DNA of 64,000 bases from Cyclobacteriaceae bacterium (lineage in GTDB: Bacteria; Bacteroidota; Bacteroidia; Cytophagales; Cyclobacteriaceae). Where the stretch lies: NCBI GenBank assembly GCA_025055435.1, contig JANWWN010000001.1, positions 84,140-148,139 on the forward strand, given 5' to 3'. Positions 57,342-64,000 of the stretch are shown piece after piece (the stretch's first letter is position 1; each line of letters starts with the position of its first letter). The notes under the pieces were generated by a model that saw only the letters and a program-made list of their open reading frames with translations, made no database searches and was not told where the DNA came from. The translations under genes were made by a program, and so were the position numbers.

Positions 57342-59043
57342 AGACTGAACGTAAGTGAGATTTTAAGGCTTCAAAAATAGATACATTATCTGAAACGCTG
57401 GTTTCCAGCTCCAGGATTTTGACAGTTTTGCCCGGGCTGAAAAGTTTTTCAATACCTGCATGTACATCATCGGGTTGTACTACCGGCACATACTCAAAAC
57501 CGTATTCGCTGCACAAATGTTTTGCGTTTAAAGGCTGCCGGGTAACAAAATACTCATCGGCTTCGGGCAGGTACGCAGGACCATCAATCAGTTTAAAAAT
57601 AATTCCACCATGATTATTAAGGACGATGATGCGCAGATTGGGTAAAGGGTAGTTATGCCAGAACGCATTCCGGTCGTAAAAAAATGCGAGGTCGCCTGTA
57701 ATTAAAACATGCAGTCCGCTGTTCACCAGACAATGACCCACTGCGGTACTGGTGCATCCGTCAATTCCACTGGTACCCCGGTTGGCGTACACCTGAATGT
57801 TGTGCTTAAGTGGCGGTAATCCGATAAGGCTGGCGTAACGGATACTCATGGAGTTGGCCAGATGAAGGCAGGCATCGTGCGAAAGGTGATGAATAACTTC
57901 GCTAATCAGGTGAAGTTCGGACAGAGCGGTTTTGTTAAAGAAAGCACTTATTCCGGAACGAATACGTTCGTCAGCATTTTTCCACAGACCGTAGTATTCC
58001 GAATCCACATTCTGCGCCGAACAGGAAGTGAGCCATTCCATGAAATGCAGCGGTGTGGTGTGGATGATACGGGTAAGGTGTTGAAAAGTATCGGCTGTCT
58101 GGCCTGCGGGTTGAATATGCCAGTGTTCGGTGGCAGGATATTTCCGAAGAAATACTTTCACATTTTTTGACAGTACCGATTGTCCGAACGTTATCAGTAA
58201 ATCGGGTTGTAAGTTTTTGTGCAATGAGTCAGAGGCCAGCGCAGTTAGTAAATCACCGTGACGGATGATGCGCCCGCATTCGTGCAGGTTGGAAGTAATA
58301 TCGGCCAGCACGGCAATCCCGTTAGGAAGTTTTTCAATTTGTCTAACCAGTTGTGGGTCGTAGGGCATCTGGCCGGAAACAATTAAAATTTTTCTAAAAG
58401 ATTTAAGTCTGTCACGCAGTTTATTTGCCTCGTCTTCAGATAATGGGTAATGGCGTTCGGATTCCTTGATAATCCGCACATCGGATGAATAGGGTAATTC
58501 CTCACCGTTTGCAGGATAAAAAGGCTCCCGGAAAGGAGCGTTGATATGTACCGGTCCCTGCGGAAGGTTCTGCGACAGATTAATGGATTCGTTTACAATG
58601 CGGTTAATGTGCCAGTGTTCGTCCGGATGCTGACGGGATACAGGTAACTGGAAAGATTGTTTTACATGATGACCAAAAATATTTTGCTGAAAAAGTGTTT
58701 GCCCATCTTGCTGGGCTACCCATTCCGGAGGCCGGTCGGCCGTAATTACAATCAGCGGTATCTGTTGAAAAAATGCTTCAGCTACGGCCGGCCCTAAATT
58801 ATACACTGCAGTACCTGAGGTACAGATTACCACTACCGGTTTGCCCGACTGTTGGGCCATACCTAAGGCGATATATCCGGCACTTCTTTCATCAGGGATT
58901 ACAAAAGTTTTAATAGCCGGATGTCTTGCGAATGCTAACGTAAGTGCGGCATTGCGTGAACCGGGAGAAATAACGGCATGATGAATGCCATGCCGTGCAC
59001 ACACCTCAGCTATATCGAACACGGACTGCAACGACATGTTCAC
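57331..59043 (-). CDS. menD: SEPHCHC synthase (MenD)
   Basis: ThDP-dependent enzyme that joins 2-oxoglutarate and isochorismate. The 570-residue protein starts in the [20 protein letters not shown] signature (isochorismate/ThDP loop). It contains [20 protein letters not shown], the ThDP-binding region around [17 protein letters not shown] and [15 protein letters not shown]. The start is GTG at 59043, giving a 4-bp GTGA overlap with menF; ATG at 59037 is the alternative. All neighbouring men genes are on the same strand. Confidence 0.96.
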   Translation of the reverse strand: MNMSLQSVFDIAEVCARHGIHHAVISPGSRNAALTLAFARHPAIKTFVIPDERSAGYIALGMAQQSGKPVVVICTSGTAVYNLGPAVAEAFFQQIPLIVITADRPPEWVAQQDGQTLFQQNIFGHHVKQSFQLPVSRQHPDEHWHINRIVNESINLSQNLPQGPVHINAPFREPFYPANGEELPYSSDVRIIKESERHYPLSEDEANKLRDRLKSFRKILIVSGQMPYDPQLVRQIEKLPNGIAVLADITSNLHECGRIIRHGDLLTALASDSLHKNLQPDLLITFGQSVLSKNVKVFLRKYPATEHWHIQPAGQTADTFQHLTRIIHTTPLHFMEWLTSCSAQNVDSEYYGLWKNADERIRSGISAFFNKTALSELHLISEVIHHLSHDACLHLANSMSIRYASLIGLPPLKHNIQVYANRGTSGIDGCTSTAVGHCLVNSGLHVLITGDLAFFYDRNAFWHNYPLPNLRIIVLNNHGGIIFKLIDGPAYLPEADEYFVTRQPLNAKHLCSEYGFEYVPVVQPDDVHAGIEKLFSPGKTVKILELETSVSDNVSIFEALKSHLRSVYAT

Positions 59044-60221
59044 AGGATTTCGTTCAGGAGGGAGTTGATTTTAATTTCACTTTCTTTCCATTCATTTTCC
59101 GGAACGGAATCGGCCGTAACTCCGCATCCGGCATAGCCGGTTAAGCGGTTTTTGTGCCATTGTACGCAGCGCAGGTTAACAAAGATATCGGTATTACCCT
59201 GTAAGTTTACCGGCCCGAGAAATCCGGAGTACAGGCTGCGGTCGTAACCTTCGTGTTGTTGTAAAAATTGCAGGGCCGGTTCCAGCGGCATGCCGCAAAC
59301 GGCTGAAGTAGGATGGAGAAGGTTCAGCATCACGGAACCCAGCAAAGGAAAGTTAACAGCCTTCATGTCCACCGTAAACTCTGTTTTCAGGTGCAGTAGT
59401 TTTCCGGCTTCCACTGTTTTAGGGCCGTGTTCCTCAAATTCCCTGAGCCTTATTTTTTTAAAGCAATTGATGATGTAGCGGCTTACCAGTGCCTGTTCTT
59501 CGATTTCCTTTTGTGTCCATGCTACATCTTTTACCTGCATGCCTGGATGATAAGGCTTGGTGCCGGCAAGGGCAACCGTGTGAAATAGAGTGTGTTGTTT
59601 AACGGATACCAGTATTTCGGGAGAGGCGCCAATCCATGTTCCGTAGTCCGGCAGGCTAATGAGGGAGACAAAAGCCTGCGGAAATGCGCGGCACATCTTT
59701 TCAAATAAATCCATCGGGTTAAGTGAATGGGTCAATGGCACCACTTTATACCGTGAAGGCACTGCCTTTTCGAAATCGCCTTTTTGAATTAATCGAAGTG
59801 CTTCACGTGTTAACTGATAAAAATCCTGTTGTGCATCAGGTTTTTCAATAGGCTTAGCAACTCCTTCGTAGTAATCACCCTTGGTACTTGCATCCGTATT
59901 TTTTAACCAAACATGCGCGTGGTTTTCTTCAGGCAGTTCCGGCGGAAGAAGCGCTGATTCTGAAAAAGTAAAAAGCAAGTCGGCCCTCAGGTATTTACCC
60001 TGGCTGTTGCGATTAAAGGGATGAATGATAAAACCGGTATCGAGGTTTTCGAAGGTTTGCCCAAGTGAAAATTCAACCGGCTTTTCGCACAGCAATAGAG
60101 AGCGAATTTTACTGCCGGGCAACTGCCACGCGGCTATGGCATAACCGTGGGCCAGCGCAGCCTGAACAACCGAGGCCGGAGTGGTGGTAAGATTTTCCTG
60201 TGTGGTAATCAGGCTGCTCAT
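59040..60221 (-). CDS. menF: Isochorismate synthase
   Basis: Converts chorismate to isochorismate, committing it to menaquinone (or siderophore) synthesis. The 393-residue protein has the chorismate-binding C-terminal domain: WIGASPEILVSV, LHPTSAVCGMPLEPAL, HEGYDRSLYSGFLGPVN and YAGCGVTADSVPENEWKESE. Genomic position before menD fixes it as the menaquinone enzyme. Its ATG overlaps the thioesterase stop by 4 bp. Confidence 0.95.
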   Translation of the reverse strand: MSSLITTQENLTTTPASVVQAALAHGYAIAAWQLPGSKIRSLLLCEKPVEFSLGQTFENLDTGFIIHPFNRNSQGKYLRADLLFTFSESALLPPELPEENHAHVWLKNTDASTKGDYYEGVAKPIEKPDAQQDFYQLTREALRLIQKGDFEKAVPSRYKVVPLTHSLNPMDLFEKMCRAFPQAFVSLISLPDYGTWIGASPEILVSVKQHTLFHTVALAGTKPYHPGMQVKDVAWTQKEIEEQALVSRYIINCFKKIRLREFEEHGPKTVEAGKLLHLKTEFTVDMKAVNFPLLGSVMLNLLHPTSAVCGMPLEPALQFLQQHEGYDRSLYSGFLGPVNLQGNTDIFVNLRCVQWHKNRLTGYAGCGVTADSVPENEWKESEIKINSLLNEIL

Positions 60222-60646
60222 GGCTTTTTATCCAATACCGCAAGGGTTATACGACTTATACACACCAGTTCTTCCTGTTCATTGGTTATTAGTATTTCCC
60301 AAACCTGCGTACGTTTTCCGATGTGTATGGGGCGGGTTGTTCCGGTTACGAAACCGCTCTTAACGGAGCGAATATGATTGGCATTGATTTCAAGCCCGAC
60401 ACAATATTTGTCTTCGTTTAAAACAGAGCAATGTGCGGCTACACTGCCCAGCGTTTCAGCCAGCACTACCGAAGCGCCACCATGGAGTAAACCATACGGT
60501 TGTTGGGTGCGGTGATCAACCGGCATGCGTGCCCGAATAAAGTTTGTTCCCACCTCAGTAAATTCAATACCGATATATTCAACCATGGTGCGGACAGAAA
60601 GTTTATTCAGTGTGTCAACGGTTACTTCAGGGGGAAACAGGTTCAT
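60218..60646 (-). CDS. Hotdog-fold thioesterase, candidate DHNA-CoA thioesterase
   Basis: A 142-residue PaaI/YdiI-type thioesterase: PYGLLHGGASVVLAETLGSV contains the catalytic Glu in the LAE helix. It is the first gene of the men cluster (ATGA overlap with menF), which makes hydrolysis of DHNA-CoA (the MenI step) the best guess. The family is substrate-broad, so this is context-based. It is divergent from the phosphatase gene. Confidence 0.85.
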   Translation of the reverse strand: MNLFPPEVTVDTLNKLSVRTMVEYIGIEFTEVGTNFIRARMPVDHRTQQPYGLLHGGASVVLAETLGSVAAHCSVLNEDKYCVGLEINANHIRSVKSGFVTGTTRPIHIGKRTQVWEILITNEQEELVCISRITLAVLDKKP

Positions 60647-60668
60647 GAGGCCGGATAAAGTATTTTTC

Positions 60669-60676
60669 TATTTTTG
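60669..60676 (+). promoter_or_regulatory. Candidate -7 element of the histidine phosphatase gene
   Basis: TATTTTTG, a full TAnnTTTG match, ends 8 bases before the ATG at 60685. The short distance predicts a leaderless or near-leaderless mRNA. The men operon starts on the other strand 30 bp away, so this is a compact divergent promoter region. Confidence 0.4.
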
Positions 60677-60684
60677 CGCCCGTT

Positions 60685-61359
60685 ATGTTCCGGGCGGCAC
60701 AAAATAGCGCAAAACTCACGTTCAAAAAAATCTATATCATCCGGCACGGCCAAACGGATTTTAATCTGAAAAATATTGTTCAGGGTAGCGGCGTTGACAG
60801 CAGTCTCAATGATTTCGGCCGGGCGCAGTCATTGGCATTTTTTGAAGCTTACCGCCACGTGCCATTCGATAAGGTTTACACTTCGGCATTAAAGCGCAGT
60901 ATCGAATCGGTTGATATGTTTCTGAAGGCCGGTATTCCGCATGAAAAGCTGGCCGGCTTGAATGAAATCAGCTGGGGTCGAAAGGAAGGTCAGCCCATCA
61001 CACCGGAAGAGGATGCCTATTACCATTACGTGCTGGACCAATGGCGAAAGGGAAATACGTCCCTGCGTATTGAAGGTGGAGAAAGTCCGGAAGATGTTGT
61101 TGCGCGAATGATGCCTGCCGTTGAGCACATTTTTAATCGCCCGGATGAAAAAACCATTCTGATATGCATGCATGGTCGTGCCATGCGCATTCTGCTTTGC
61201 CTGTTGCTCAATTATCCGCTGCGCAGCATGGACATGTTTGAACACGAAAACCTTTGTTTATACGAGCTCAATTATACCGGTTCGCTGTTCACAGTTGAGA
61301 AATACAACGATACCCGTCACTTAATCAGGTTGAAGTCCGGCCTGAAGACCGTGTATTAA
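60685..61359 (+). CDS. Histidine phosphatase (phosphoglycerate mutase-like) family protein
   Basis: A 224-residue protein with the RHG motif IIRHGQTDFNLKNIVQGSG, putting the phospho-acceptor His at position 21. The second His is in LICMHGRAMRILLCLLLN, and the Glu-bearing loop is LNEISWGRKEGQP. The family includes cofactor-dependent mutases and phosphatases such as CobC. Metabolic substrate cannot be decided here. The start at 60685 is supported by the adjacent promoter element. Confidence 0.9.
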   Translation: MFRAAQNSAKLTFKKIYIIRHGQTDFNLKNIVQGSGVDSSLNDFGRAQSLAFFEAYRHVPFDKVYTSALKRSIESVDMFLKAGIPHEKLAGLNEISWGRKEGQPITPEEDAYYHYVLDQWRKGNTSLRIEGGESPEDVVARMMPAVEHIFNRPDEKTILICMHGRAMRILLCLLLNYPLRSMDMFEHENLCLYELNYTGSLFTVEKYNDTRHLIRLKSGLKTVY

Positions 61360-61415
61360 AGTCGGTTTCGGTTACCGTTAAGCATTGGCTGCTTTTTAAT
61401 TGCTAACATGCTCTA

Positions 61416-62876
61416 TTATTTCGTAGTAAGCTGCGTTAGTGCCGATTTGGCTTTGCTGTCAATACTGTTTTTATAAGGATGACGCGGATAGGAAAGGGCT
61501 TTCCGGAAGTACATTTCGGCCTCACGCACTTGTCCGCGTTGTTGCAGGATATAACCGGTTTGCAGGCAAGCATTTGGAGCGAAATACCAGGGTTTGTAGC
61601 CGGCCCGCTCAATCGTTTTTTTATAGAGATACAAACAGGTATCAGTCTGATTTAGTTGATGAAACAAACGGGCTGTACGGTAGATAAACTCCACGCTGTC
61701 CTTTCCTGACGGAAAGGAGTCAGAAGCATGTTGCTGAACGATGCTTAGCGCTTCGGCATAATAGCCGCCATCGGTGGCGAAGCGCAGTCTGCTGATAACC
61801 GGATGAGGCCAGGGCGATTCGCTGAGTTGCGAATCGGCATACCGGTCAGCTTCGGTTCGCTTGTCACCGGCGCTGCGTGCGCGAAAGAAACACGTTTCAG
61901 CCTGCTGGTTGTCGTTCATTAATGCGTAACAAACACCTGTTTTGTACCATGCATCTTTTACGAAATTTTCACCGGGATAGCTTTGAATAAACTGCTGGTA
62001 AGCAGTTGCGGCCTCTTCATAACGGCCGGCTGATAACAGGGCTTCTGCACGGATATACCATGTGTAGGGTATCTGAAGGGGTGGTTTGCTCAATAAACTG
62101 TCAACATAAGCAAGGGCTTTTTTTCCCTGCGAACTTTTCAGGGCAATGGCTGCAGCCATAAAGTAAACAGCCTGTTGCGGATGAGTCTTGATGAGTGTTT
62201 CCATGTTGGCAAGTGCCATTTCGTTTTGCTGAAGCAGGTAACTTTGTGCCAGCGAAAGAAGGATGAGTGCTTCCGTGCCATAGTTGTCGGACGCACGTGA
62301 AGTGCGGTTCAATTCGCGCAGGCCGGTTTCCACCGAACCGTTCAGGTTAAGCATGCGCAAAACCCATTGGTACTTTTCAGGCACGGAGCCTAATGTCAGA
62401 TTAAGTACGCCCCAGGTTTTGCGTATGGGCTCATAATGCGGGTATTTTTGACGGCATGACTGGGCTGCCAGGTAGCTTTGCCGCAGTTGCCAGGCTGCCT
62501 GCAGTTCGTTGCCAAATTTCAGATTAATAAAAGCCCATTGCAGCCTGAGTTCGGCCAGCGTGTACATTTTTTCAGCCGATGGAACATTAAGACGGCTCAA
62601 CTCGTCAAGCCGCTTTTCAAAGTTGTTTTCGTAACCGGAAAAAAGCCCGGGATCTTCGCGGACAAACATTTCCAGCATATCAGCCAGCGAAGCGAGATAA
62701 ATGGAGCGGGGCGGTGGCATTTTTTCTATGAGCCTGCGTGCTTCATCGGTGCGCAGGTCAAGAATTAACTGAAATGCCTGTTGAGCCGGAGGTAACGCTA
62801 CAGACTGTGCTTTTCCGATATAAAAAAGCAACAAAAAAAGGCAGGCTGGTAAACCTGCCTTTACGTGCTTTCGCAT
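61416..62876 (-). CDS. Exported TPR-repeat protein
   Basis: From ATG at 62876 a 486-residue protein with signal peptide MRKHVKAGLPACLFLLLFYI, then a fully helical array of TPR-like repeats (for example AALALANMETLIKTHP-type units, and ATAYQQFIQSYPGENFVKDA). It is probably periplasmic or outer-membrane-associated, an adaptor for protein complexes. The ORF is open to 63077, but that part lies opposite the CT398-like gene and is not a signal peptide. Its own signal-peptide codons contain a terminator-like hairpin (62833-62862). It follows the CT398-like gene by 4 bp. Confidence 0.85.
   Translation of the reverse strand: MRKHVKAGLPACLFLLLFYIGKAQSVALPPAQQAFQLILDLRTDEARRLIEKMPPPRSIYLASLADMLEMFVREDPGLFSGYENNFEKRLDELSRLNVPSAEKMYTLAELRLQWAFINLKFGNELQAAWQLRQSYLAAQSCRQKYPHYEPIRKTWGVLNLTLGSVPEKYQWVLRMLNLNGSVETGLRELNRTSRASDNYGTEALILLSLAQSYLLQQNEMALANMETLIKTHPQQAVYFMAAAIALKSSQGKKALAYVDSLLSKPPLQIPYTWYIRAEALLSAGRYEEAATAYQQFIQSYPGENFVKDAWYKTGVCYALMNDNQQAETCFFRARSAGDKRTEADRYADSQLSESPWPHPVISRLRFATDGGYYAEALSIVQQHASDSFPSGKDSVEFIYRTARLFHQLNQTDTCLYLYKKTIERAGYKPWYFAPNACLQTGYILQQRGQVREAEMYFRKALSYPRHPYKNSIDSKAKSALTQLTTK
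62833..62862 (-). terminator. Terminator-like hairpin inside the TPR gene's signal-peptide codons
   Basis: On the minus strand AAAGGCAGG / CCTGCCTTT form a perfect 9-bp stem with an 8-base loop, followed by a T run (TTTTTTTG). It starts 14 bases inside the TPR CDS, just after the CT398-like stop. It looks like an intrinsic terminator or attenuator. Confidence 0.6.
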
Positions 62877-62880
62877 ATTT

Positions 62881-63687
62881 TTAACCAACAGCCTTACGCC
62901 TCCGTACCGGAGTGGCTGTGCTGCGCTCGCGCTTCGGACGGTCGCCATCATCCAGTGATTCCATATCCACGTCAGCCAGTATACGGCCCGAATGCTCATC
63001 AATAACAATCTTTTTCTTTTCGCGAATCTCGGCAATTTTCTGCGGGGGTATAACAATATTGCATCCTTCGGCTGCACCGCGTACCACGCGCACCACGGCC
63101 AGTCCGTTGCTCAGGCTGCTGCGCAGGCGCTCATAGTATTTCAATAACGCTTTGTCTTCAATGCGCTTTACAGCTTTTTCGCGTTCGGCCAGCAGTTTCT
63201 GCTCCTCCTCCTGGCTTTCCTGAAGTATGCCATCCAGTTCCTTCTTTTTGTTTTCCAGGTGTTCCGAACGCTCCTTTATAAGCTGTTCTGTTTTTTCAAT
63301 TTCTTCCTTCTTGGCAGCAATCAGTTCCTTGCCTTCTTTGATTTTCTTTTCGCACACCTGAATCTCCAGTTCCTGCAGCTCAATTTCCTTGGTGATGGCA
63401 TCATACTCCCGATTGTTGCGCACGTTTTTTTGCTGCTCGGTGTATTTTTTTATGAGCTTTTCAGCTTCTTTGATACTTTCCTTGCTCTTTTTTATGCTGT
63501 CATCGATTTCTTTCAGTTCGGCCTGATGACGCTGGAGCCGTGTTTTATAACCCTCAATTTCGTCTTCCAGGTCCTGCACTTCATCGGGCAGGTCGCCTTT
63601 CAGTTTTTTAAGTTGGTCGAGTTTGGAGTCAATGGATTGCAGGTGCAGAAGTGCTTCCAGTTTTTGGGCTACGGTTTGGGTTTCCAT
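62881..63687 (-). CDS. CT398/DUF164-like coiled-coil protein with degenerate zinc ribbon
   Basis: A 268-residue protein of the family of C4-type zinc-ribbon proteins (CT398-like), usually beside nif3. Residues 5-190 are an almost continuous coiled coil (QSIDSKLDQLKKLKGDLPDE to ERSEHLENKKKELDG). The C-terminal ribbon region GCNIVIPPQKIAEIREKK and IDEHSGRILADVD keeps the fold residues. Only one of the four expected cysteines remains; the CxxC and CPxCGR positions read A-x-x-C and D-x-x-S-G-R. Nif3 lies directly upstream on the same strand. Confidence 0.85.
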   Translation of the reverse strand: METQTVAQKLEALLHLQSIDSKLDQLKKLKGDLPDEVQDLEDEIEGYKTRLQRHQAELKEIDDSIKKSKESIKEAEKLIKKYTEQQKNVRNNREYDAITKEIELQELEIQVCEKKIKEGKELIAAKKEEIEKTEQLIKERSEHLENKKKELDGILQESQEEEQKLLAEREKAVKRIEDKALLKYYERLRSSLSNGLAVVRVVRGAAEGCNIVIPPQKIAEIREKKKIVIDEHSGRILADVDMESLDDGDRPKRERSTATPVRRRKAVG

Positions 63688-64000
63688 TCAGGTTATGTAA
63701 CTTATTGGATTTGTGTTAGTTGCCGAAATTCGGACTGCAAAAGTAGGAAATTTTTTACTTAAAAACGCAGCCAGCAGTTCCCTGGTTCGCGTTTCGCTTT
63801 CATAATGGCCGATATCGGCAATGATGATCCGGTTATCGGCGTCAAAAAACTCATGATATTTAAAATCGGCCGAGACATATACCTGCGCACCGGCCCGAAT
63901 GGCCTCCGGTAACAAGAAACTACCGCTGCCGCCACATACAGCAACGGTTTTCACCGCTTTACCGGTAAACCGGGTATGCCGGATAACAGTAAGGCCTAGA
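63688..64000 (-). CDS. Nif3-like dinuclear metal centre protein (5' end outside window)
   Basis: The C-terminal 103 residues of a Nif3/YbgI family protein; the frame is open to base 64000. Visible conserved parts are VAVCGGSGSFLL, the metal-ligand ADFKYHEFFDA (His) and DIGHYESETRTRELL (His and Glu), then PTFAVRISATNTNPI near the end. Family members bind two metal ions and may be GTP cyclohydrolase-like hydrolases; the role in this organism is not known. The GTG at 63954 is internal, not the start. Confidence 0.9.
   Translation of the reverse strand, partial: LGLTVIRHTRFTGKAVKTVAVCGGSGSFLLPEAIRAGAQVYVSADFKYHEFFDADNRIIIADIGHYESETRTRELLAAFLSKKFPTFAVRISATNTNPISYIT
63738..63745 (-). promoter_or_regulatory. 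Candidate -7 element inside the Nif3 3' end
   Basis: The minus strand reads TACTTTTG, matching TAnnTTTG, 50 bases before the CT398-like ATG. It lies within Nif3 codons (PTFAV) and no -33 motif is obvious, so it may be chance. Confidence 0.2.

Noticed and set aside
62877..63077. Longer N-terminus of the TPR protein
   Set aside because: The 67 residues lie over the CT398-like gene; a proper signal peptide starts at ATG 62876.

Overview
The window is chromosomal DNA from a member of the Bacteroidota, most likely a Cytophagales-type bacterium. Four things point there. A large secreted protein ends in a gliding-motility/type IX secretion (type B) sorting domain. A menaquinone operon is present. 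There are several small lipoproteins and outer-membrane beta-barrels. Many genes are preceded by the Bacteroidota -7 element TAnnTTTG rather than a sigma70 -10 box. Genes are dense, with many 4-bp ATGA/GTGA overlaps. I see no insertion sequence, prophage, integrase or CRISPR array; this is mostly core genome.

Layout. 1-3.6 kb: UvrD-type helicase (C-terminus outside the window) divergent from a coupled TcmP/DUF3109 pair. 3.6-8.4 kb: leftward lipid/translation operon DUF177-rpmF-fabH-efp-accB-accC, followed upstream by a TerB-like gene. 8.5-16.7 kb: pdxA divergent from rsmA-mgtE, then a membrane pentapeptide-repeat protein, greA and a HIT protein, facing a gpsA/acyltransferase pair. 16.8-23.4 kb: a 982-residue type IX substrate, a DCC-family protein, fabD, folK and sppA. 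23.4-24.4 kb: gene-poor DNA with two small exported proteins that are shorter than usual annotation cut-offs. 24.4-31.3 kb: TPR histidine kinase, metG, pth, rplY, prs and tRNA-Gln(TTG). 31.3-43.9 kb: DUF4136 lipoprotein, single-chain purL, a complete tetR-tolC-MFP-RND efflux operon and a membrane metallophosphoesterase. 43.9-54.1 kb: DoxX, RRM protein, NTF2-like protein, gapA, a membrane J-protein coupled to a TerB-like protein, a small exported protein paired with an OmpA-family protein, an SDR, an LTA-synthase-like sulfatase and two beta-barrels. 54.3-60.6 kb: yebC and the men operon (thioesterase-menF-menD-menB-TerB-menE). 60.7-64 kb: histidine phosphatase, TPR protein, CT398-like coiled-coil protein and a Nif3-family protein (N-terminus outside the window).

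How they fit together. AccB/AccC, FabD and FabH start fatty-acid synthesis, and GpsA plus the PlsB-like acyltransferase carry the product into phospholipid. MenF, MenD, MenB and MenE plus a hotdog thioesterase cover most of the route from chorismate to DHNA; menC, menH and menA are not here. EF-P, L32, L25, Pth, MetG, RsmA and tRNA-Gln are translation functions.

The observations I rate most worth checking are: the OmpA-type protein and its small upstream neighbour, which share a peptide module and an upstream DNA element; the adjacent J-protein and TerB genes, which resemble a split DjlA; two small exported proteins beside the histidine kinase; an EF-P with Asn at the usually modified loop tip; a CT398-family protein that has lost its zinc ligands; and an intrinsic-terminator hairpin inside a signal-peptide coding region. 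I found no clearly new multi-gene defence or mobile system.
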